A DNA stretch of 64,000 bases, from positions 3,762,184 through 3,826,183 of the forward strand of contig NW_004955429.1 in NCBI RefSeq assembly GCF_000276665.1, written 5' to 3'. The notes beneath the pieces are model-generated. The model was not told where the DNA came from, searched no databases, and saw nothing but the letters and a program-made list of their open reading frames with translations. This DNA is from Chinchilla lanigera. Lineage: Eukaryota; Chordata; Mammalia; Rodentia; Chinchillidae. Shown piece after piece: positions 57,169-64,000 of this stretch. The translations under genes were made by a program, and so were the position numbers. Numbering within the stretch: the first letter of the stretch is position 1; the number at the start of each line of letters is the position of its first letter.

Positions 57169-57511
57169 TGCACAGTGAGTCCCCTTTCAGGGAGAAGGTG
57201 CTGCCAGCTACCTCTTTCTTCTTCGCTGAAGTTTCTCTCTTCACTCTCTCTGTGGGGTTCAATTTGCACTTCAGATTCTTCCTGGGTCCAGGGGACCTAC
57301 TTCCCCCCTTCTTGTCTTCCTCATATTGCTATATTCCAGCATTTGGATGGTAACTCTCAGAGGCTCTTTCTCTGATGCTAACCACTCCACTATCTTGGTG
57401 CTTCTGTCCCCAAAATATTTCCTCTTCATTAAGTTTTTTTATTTGTGCATGTTCACAGTTTGTGATTACATTCCTCATGGAGAGTTAGTACGTGTACATT
57501 ACACATTTCAA
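57168..57511 (-). repeat. 344-bp duplicated segment, copy 2
   Basis: Same orientation and exactly the same length as copy 1 at 54613-54956, with about a dozen substitutions and no indel by eye. It includes the L1 5'-end/L1 3'-end junction, yet no L1 body follows on the low-coordinate side. It is therefore a copied DNA segment, not an independent L1 insertion. Confidence 0.92.
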
Positions 57512-57627
57512 ATATTTTAAGTTAGTACATGTACATTACAAATTTCAAATATTTGGTATTTGAAAGTCTGCACATTGCCTCCATTGTTACACTTGAGAGT
57601 CTGTACATTGCCTCCATTGTTACGCTT
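57484..57627. repeat. Two adjacent tandem duplications
   Basis: GTTAGTAC(G/A)TGTACATTACA with trailing ATTTCAAATATTT occurs at 57484-57520 and 57521-57554. Immediately after, a 33-bp unit with GTCTG(C/T)ACATTGCCTCCATT is repeated at 57562-57594 and 57595-57627. Confidence 0.92.
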
Positions 57628-59648
57628 ATTTTATATTGCAATTGGATCTGTTTTTCTTTCATCAAAATAAATGAAAAGTGATATATTAAATGGCTTTTGT
57701 TCTTTTGTCAATGAGTGGGAATGTAATGGAAAATATCTTAGGAAAATATTTCTCGAAAAGGGATCATCAGGTTACTACTCTATCTAAAGAAATGTTGCAA
57801 AGACACATGAAACATTTACAGAGCAAACCCAAATTCTAAATGATATAGATCTATAATCTCTATACTGAACATTCTTTACTGCTTTTATAATTAATCCATT
57901 GCTTTTGGTAATTGAAGTCACAAGAAAAATAGCTTCAATGTTTGCTTTCTTCAATATACAAGATCTATAATCATTGACTTTATTAACTCATATACCCCTT
58001 TCATTACGTTATGGTCTTCAAGAGGTGACCATCCTCAAACTAAATAAAGTTAGATTTATTTATTCCAACTACCTTGTATTGATAGGAGATATGGCAAAAT
58101 GATATGTGACATTATCTAGTCTCATAATTTTGGTTAATAACCTGCTATTTCACAAGAAGTTTCAGGTAATTTGAAAAGTTAATAATTTTGTCAATGTTGA
58201 GTAACATTAACATAGGTTATGACTTTGATATAGCCAGATGATACATCATAAGTTACCCAATATTCAAGGTGATACTCTCACCACCATATATTACTGAGTC
58301 ATTTACTGAGCACAGCAATAACTAATGATTAAAGTTGATGAAGATTCATAAAGAACAATGTATTATCTGCTGTATAAATAAACTCATTATATCAGATAGA
58401 TTTCAAAAAAATTTATTAAGTAGACCTTTCAATTTTCTCTGCTCTGTCATTGATTGGTTCCTAAAACACCAATTAATTTTAGCTAGGTGTTACATATTTC
58501 CTAACTTCATTTGCCTACTATTTTTATGTATAGGATTCAACACATAGTTCATTGCAAAAGAAAGACAAGTATTAGTTAAATGAGGAGCAATTTGTCTGTT
58601 TTCGCTTTCTTGCTGACTCAAAGTGAATTTTAATTTGTGCCGCTTGCTTCTGTTAATGAAACTATTTAAAGTAATTATGAAAGCCTATAACGTTACATAA
58701 TGAATACATCCTCCTCAATCTTAACAGAGCCTTTTAAAAAGTTAACTTGAGGCTTTATAATAAATACCATTCACAGAAAGTTGCTTTTTTAAAAAAATTT
58801 GTAATGGGAACACTTCATACTTTCAAGAAACTCTATAATCAAAACCAATCTGTAAAATCTTGCCAACGTGAAGATATCCTTTAAATTGAGAAAAGGCTGA
58901 AACTTTAGTCTTAGTGTTTCTTTTTAATAGTATAAACAACCTCCTGTAACAGAAGAACCATAAATTCTAAAACATAATACTGGTTGCATTTCATTAATTG
59001 ATAAGCTCTTGGATAGAGTTCCCTTGGAAAACTCTGCCCTGAATATTTTAATATTTTGTCTACTCCTAGTTGAGAAACATATACTTTCTTGTATTATTGG
59101 CTTCTTAGAACAGGATCAAAGAACAAATTCTCTCAAAAGTTAAGGTCTTCAAAGGACTACTGTTATCCTGGGACACTAGACCAAATATAAGATGATAATA
59201 AGTTTATTCTTCAGAGTATAATGTGCTCAATAATAGTTAAGGCATTTACCATCTTAAAATATGACTAAGAGAAAAATGAAACATAATAAACACAACAAAG
59301 CTTCTAGAAATGAAAAAATTAACAATACAGTCAGTGTGGGCAGAATAAATTTCTTTAGATACCACAGAGATGATATCAAGACAGTCCTTCAATGCAAGTA
59401 GGCACTCAAGCCCACATTAAAGAGGGAGAAACATCCTATAAAAGAATACATTAAAGTATCAAATTATTAAATCCCTATTTTTGCTTGGTAGCTAAAGAAT
59501 ATAATTCTCATGCTCTAATCCACTTATATTATACAAAGAAAGACTTCTGCTTAATAGAGAAGTAGTAGGACTTGGAAAATCTACTTTTAGAAAAAAGAGG
59601 TTACTTCATAATAAAAAGGAAGATCATAACCAGGGTACCTGTTTTTAC
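57628..59648. other. AT-rich unique intron next to the exon
   Basis: This is 2 kb with no repeat I can name, in contrast with the repeat-dense region to its left. Short open frames only. Confidence 0.45.
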
Positions 59649-59872
59649 CTTTGCTTTGCGAAAGTGGTAGACCACCAGCATGCTGACGAAGTCCAGCAGC
59701 ATACACAGGGCTTGGAAGGAGATGATAGCAAGTCGTAGATACTTATCCTCTTGGACAAAGCATGGGCGGTCATCAGCACAATAGGGACAACCTTCTCTGC
59801 AGGGCAGGCAGACATGGGTTTCCTCTGACACCCCTTTCCCACTTCCTGAAGACTGATGATCCGGATCCATTC
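59649..59872 (-). CDS. GPR158: GPR158 internal exon: end of extracellular cysteine-rich stalk plus TM1
   Basis: GPR158 is a class C orphan GPCR of the neuronal plasma membrane, reported as a metabotropic glycine receptor that recruits RGS7-Gbeta5. The minus-strand reading has 74 codons after a split glycine codon. Five cysteines in the stretch CLPCREGCPYCADDRPC (codons 21-37) close the stalk. They are followed by FVQEDKYLRL and a hydrophobic segment (about codons 46-69, ending VVYHF) that is TM1, then the basic cytosolic RKAK. The exon ends in phase 0 at AAAG, with donor GTAAAA at 59648-59643. The preferred acceptor is TTTCAG, with AG at 59874-59873, preceded by a T-rich tract. A second in-frame AG lies 27 nt inside the exon. 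I identified the family by recall of the conserved motif EGCPYCADD and of TM1, which differ from paralogue GPR179. The exon is 224 bp and shows no stop or frameshift. Neighbouring exons lie outside the window. Confidence 0.93.
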
Positions 59873-62800
59873 CTGAAAGTTCCGAACAAAACCACAGGGT
59901 CATTTGCACCTCCGAGATAGGTGAGGCAGAGTACAGGATGAAAGCACAGCTTGCCTCTTCGTTTCTTTCCACATCTACTATAGACCTTTAGTTAACTCTC
60001 CTGCTAGGAGAGAGAGTTACTTTGCCTTTTAACTCAAACAAAATTCTTTGATGCCTTTGATTTTAAAATTCTCACTCAGAGTAATTGAGAAAAATTAGAA
60101 AAAATGGAAATGAAACTCCTGAGGGTAGAAAATAGTCCACTGAGCTTTTTATATCATCATCTACCACTCACATGATGATATTCCCTAAAATACAAATCCC
60201 ATCCCTCTATAATCATTAAAGAATTAACCAGAATTTGGATAAGAAAGTTGACCTCTTTTATATAGAGAGTAAATATAACCTTCACTTATATCACTTATGA
60301 AACTTGACCTAGAGGGCACAGAACCTAAAATGAGGCTTTGATTGTTTTTTAATTCAGCAGAGATCTCATCTACAAAGTTCATTAGGACTAAATTGGATAA
60401 AATGGTACTTAACAGTTGTTCAATGTGCAATTGCCTAACAATACTGATGCTTTGCCTAGAGACCAGTCCATATTTACAAGCTACTATATAATTTCCCACT
60501 TTGCATACCCATAGGATATTTCCACAGTGTTTGCTAAATGTTGTTATTGATCGTCCATTTAATTTTAGATTCTTCTGTTTCAATTATCCAATGGAAGGTA
60601 GCTCTGAAGCTCAGTACCTAAGGTTTATTTTTAGTTTCTCAATTGTGTTCACTTTGGCACCAACAAATATTCAACTAATAACAAATAATGAAAAACTCAA
60701 ATATTTCCAACTAGGCACTCAGCATAAAAGACATTAGTGAGTATTCACCCAGTTTAGTATAAGACACAATTTTGGTTGAGGAATTCAGGAAAGAGGTTTT
60801 TCCATGTAATAGCATTTTACTAATAGAAAGTCTACATCTTTCAACTCTAGTTAAAACTTCACAGTTGTTTTGAAGTATGTTTATCTACTTTTCCTTAGCA
60901 TATAATCACAAAATTATAATGGAATATCATGCTGTAAAAGAAGATATTACTATTAAGAAAAAAGAAATTTCTTTTAAAAAAGAAGCGAGTTAAGAAGGAC
61001 TGAGTGAAATGTTAAATTCCATTATCAGACAATTTCAAGTTGTGATCCAATCCATTGTCTAGCAGAAGTAATACAAAATCTGAGAAATATTAATAATATA
61101 GTAAGACTGTAGTGTAGGAGCCAGATAAGTATTAGACAGAGAACTTACAGAAAGATTTGGGAGCAGTTGAAATAATGACTGAGAATGTGAAAAGGAAGAC
61201 ACCTGACAAGTAGAAGCATTTACAATGTCATAATACCTGGAAAAGCCTGGAATGCGATCAAGTATGATGACTGAGGAGAAAGGCTATGGGAGTTGATGAT
61301 TTTATCTCTCATGGACCTTTAAGATAGTACATTCAAAGACTAATGGAGATAGATATTAGGTGTCAGGACTTAGGGGCTAAATAAATGATATTATTTCAGT
61401 GAATGTTCCACCAAATGAAAAAAAAAAGAAAAAGAAAAGTTCATGGTAAAGAGGAATGAAGACGGTGTAAAAAAATAAACAAAAAAAATGAGTTGTAATC
61501 ACCATAAGGAGCCACTGAGAACTAAGGAAAGACACAAAAGACTATGAAAAATGGGCCTAAGAAGTTACTAGTTCAGACTGTATACATTCAAGGGCATCAG
61601 TGAATAAATTAACTCTAAAAGCACGTCCTTTAATACTGGAAAAAAAGAATTATACAAGATTCTCAAAAATTTCTTTGTTTTTGTTTTGTTTTGGAGAAAA
61701 GAGAAATCATTTGGAAAAACTATGTAGAACTAAAAAAACAAGAAAAAAAAGAAAGAAGGAGGAGGAGCAGAAACAGAAGGAGCGGGAGGAGAAAAGAAAG
61801 CCAATCTTGCAGTTTTAGATTTCTCAACAAAGAAGGTAAGAATGCATACTGACAGTGAAAAAAGCAGTTTTGAGGCTGATGACATAAAAGATGAGACAGC
61901 AAAACAATCCAAGATGGCTTGCTGGATCAGCTCACAGAAAAATGACCCAGTTAGGTAAGGTAGTATGACTTATTAGGAGACCTAGTCAAGAGAGATAGTC
62001 TTATGATTTTTTAAAAATAATTATCTAAAGCATAGAAATAAATAGGATAGAACAGCTAGAAATGAGTAAAGAGGATTGCGTCAGTGACAGTTTTAGTCTT
62101 TATTTTCATGTGATTATGAAAATACACTTCAAGAGTAAAAGAAGAGACAAGTAAAAAAAGGAAAAAAGGCCAACATAAGGTGACAGAATGGAGTGGCAGC
62201 CTTCACTCTCTGGGGGCAGCTGGTGCACTATCCTCTGGGGACCTCATGTATCTAAGTCAATTTGAGATTAGAGAGGGAATTATTTCTCCATTCACATTAC
62301 TCATTGATCAAAGGACCAGAGTCAGGAACAACCCTGCATTCCTAGATTATGCTCTCTTGAGTTCTGAACAGCTTCCTGCCTCTTGCATCACGACTTCAGA
62401 GGTGCTCCATAGCTGACAATGAGAATCATGTTAAAGATTTCGAGTCTGAGGCAAGGCACAGTACAACTGGTTTGATGCAAAGCCATTCAGAACTGTAGGA
62501 AATAGTCATCCCAATGGCTAGAGTTAAAGGTAGGGCTGAGAGGAATTTAAAGTGATAAAAAGCAGGTATCTGATGCAGACAAAAACTTGAGAATGTTAGG
62601 GCACACAGAGCAGAAGCTGAGATGAATGAGAAACTAAGACTTGGGAAACAATGTACTAAGTCTTGAGTACAAACTGGTTAACCCACCAAAGTCACCATAC
62701 TGAATAAAATAAAAATGTCATGGATTCAGAACAAGAGAATCTCAAGAGTTATAGAGTAGTAAGAGAAGTTGGATGTTGGGGGTGATAAAGTATGAGCTCT

Positions 62801-63504
62801 GAGATTCAGATTTGGGAAGCTAAGGTTAGAATTTCCCCTTTGGGCCAAAATGGAAGAACAGTGACTGAATTTACATTCCCATCAGAAACTACCAAGAACA
62901 ATGGAGAAAGTACCTGAAATGTGATGGTTTTTCAGATATTGGACATTAATAAGAAAGGACAGTGATTGCTAACAAGTGCAAACATACCCCAAACAAACCA
63001 AAGTGGCATAAATAGAACTCTAAAAAAGTTACATTAGTGAAATAAAAGTACCTGTGGAAGGTAAAGCTAGTTGTCTCTGTTAATTGAATCTTTGCTTTCT
63101 CCATCAGTTAAATGTGCTGACATGTGCTTATTGGCTTAAAATCTCCTACTTATTTGCATTGAGTATATATTACTTACTTTCTCACAAATGAAATGGGAAT
63201 TTAAACTATAGCTGCAGAGATACAGTAGGTCTCCCAAAGGGGATGAGCAAAGATCAGCAAGCCTTTGAATCATTCCAACTTGAACATTATTGCTATATGT
63301 TAACTGCTTAGCACATTTGAGCTGTTAGTTTTTGTAGATATGACCATGCTGTCCCAGTCATATTTCAGAACCATTTGACAAGTTTGCTGCATTGTAAAAT
63401 TTTAATCATTTTTTATCAGTCACTCTTAAGCATATTTTTTATTCAGTACCAAAATCATGGTCAATTTCCAATAAATCTAAAAATTCTTATTTCCTCCTTG
63501 ATTT

Positions 63505-63690
63505 TTTTCCAGTGGTATGGTGGATTGAACCTAGTACTTTCATGTTAGACTATGCCCCTGAACTTTTTTATTTTTTATTTTGAGACAGGATCTCATTAAA
63601 TTGCACAATTTGGGCTTGAACTTGCAATCCTCCTGGCTCAGCCTTGTGGAGGGCTAGCATTACAGGTATGCAACACCACTCTTGGCCAAA
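63505..63690 (-). repeat. Composite tRNA + B1 SINE, antisense
   Basis: GTGGTATGGTGGATTGAACC, TATGCCCCTGAACTTTTT (tRNA half reversed) and TTTTGAGACAGGATCTCATTAAATTGC, CTTGCAATCCTCCTGGCTCAGCC, CATTACAGGTATGC (B1-type half reversed). Confidence 0.82.
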
Positions 63691-63694
63691 AGCT

Positions 63695-63860
63695 ACTTTC
63701 TTTTTCTACACTGGGGACTGAGTTCAAGACCTTCACAGTGAACTACATTCCCAGGCATTTAAAATTTTTTTTTTATTTTGACAGAGAAACTCACTAAATT
63801 GCCCAAGTTGGGCTCAAATTTGGGCTCAAATTTTTTTGCAATCTTCTTTTTGCCTTGCCT
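63695..63860 (-). repeat. Second composite tRNA + B1 SINE, antisense, degraded
   Basis: CACTGGGGACTGAGTTCAAGACC, AACTACATTCCCAGGCA is the reversed tRNA half. TTTTGACAGAGAAACTCACTAAATTGCCC, GCAATCTTCTTTTTGCC is the reversed B1 half, with an internal 13-bp tandem (GGGCTCAAATTT twice, about 63810-63835). Confidence 0.78.
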
Positions 63861-63861
63861 C

Positions 63862-63937
63862 CTAGAGTGTACAATTATTTTATTATGACCAATTTGCCTC
63901 AGCCTTCTAGAGTGTACAATTATTTTATTATGACCAT
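63862..63937. repeat. 45-bp tandem duplication
   Basis: CTAGAGTGTACAATTATTTT starts at 63862 and 63907. The unit ends in TTATGACCA each time. Confidence 0.92.
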
Positions 63938-64000
63938 TATTTTACTTTCCCATAATTTCTTCATATTTAGTTGTTATTCTGTTGTATAGGTTATGTTTTT

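Larger units (their letters stand above)
1..59648 (-). other. GPR158: GPR158 intron downstream of the TM1 exon (3' part continues off the left edge)
   Basis: The gene is read right to left, so all sequence below 59649 follows the donor site and is intronic. I looked for a next exon encoding the expected intracellular-loop-1/TM2 continuation and saw none. All longer open frames here fall in repeats or are unsupported. The intron is at least 59.6 kb, which fits the very large introns known for this gene. Repeats on the minus strand are in the gene's sense orientation and repeats on the plus strand are antisense. Confidence 0.8.
59873..64000 (-). other. GPR158: GPR158 intron upstream of the TM1 exon (partial)
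   Basis: This sequence precedes the acceptor on the transcribed strand, so it is intronic. From 59873 to about 63500 it is mostly AT-rich with no repeat I can name. There are A-rich patches near 61415-61490 and a purine tract near 61728-61800. The right end (63500-63940) holds composite SINEs. A 119-codon open frame on the minus strand (60224-60583) has no recognised motif, so I did not call it. Confidence 0.75.

Noticed and set aside
59601..59972. The whole 123-residue open frame as GPR158 coding
   Set aside because: The frame extends beyond both splice sites. Residues upstream of 59872 and downstream of 59649 are intronic read-through.

Overview
This window is non-coding-dominated DNA from a mammal, very probably a rodent. 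It carries B1-type (7SL-derived) SINEs, tRNA-derived ID-like SINEs, composite tRNA+B1 SINEs, L1, MaLR LTRs, and the ancient mammalian repeats MIR, L2, MER5A and MER20. The ID-like SINE differs from the mouse/rat consensus, so a non-muroid rodent is likely (for example Castor, Dipodomys or a squirrel relative). That last step is recall-based inference. There are no bacterial-type operons, CRISPR arrays or intact novel gene systems.

The only real coding sequence I can support is one internal exon of GPR158 on the minus strand (59649-59872). It encodes the end of the cysteine-rich extracellular stalk and TM1 of this class C orphan receptor (reported as a metabotropic glycine receptor). Because the gene runs right to left, 1-59648 is its following intron and 59873-64000 its preceding intron. 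Everything else is intronic repeat history.

Layout: 1-3.4 kb is GC-richer, with low-copy tandem repeats and LTR-like sequence. At 4.47 kb there is a U6 retropseudogene. From 5 to 30 kb lie MIR, L2, MaLR/MLT2-like LTRs, a cluster of young ID-like SINEs (13.4-14.7 kb), a 3' L1 fragment (18-19.9 kb), a Tigger-like remnant with a local duplication (20.8-22.05 kb), a MER20 split by an LTR (25.3-25.9 kb) and MER5A (29.4 kb). From 30.45 to 38.9 kb is a long degraded plus-strand L1, interrupted by a B1 and an LTR. From 38.9 to 43 kb an L2 is split by a complete LTR-int-LTR MaLR element with 5-bp target-site duplications. From 43.3 to 48.2 kb there is a MIR, an LTR, SINEs, rearranged L1 ends and a mariner-type transposase remnant. 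From 48.5 to 55.4 kb is a near-full-length minus-strand L1 abutting a second L1 3' end. At 57.17-57.51 kb a 344-bp copy of that junction is found again. The GPR158 exon follows, and composite SINEs lie at the right edge.

The most interesting signal is structural rather than genic. Two dispersed local duplications (344 bp and about 193 bp) each have one copy that begins at a 13-bp-arm palindrome. The plus-strand L1 also contains a 44-bp-arm fold-back. Together they suggest hairpin- or template-switch-associated rearrangement in this intron. No exciting undescribed protein system is visible.
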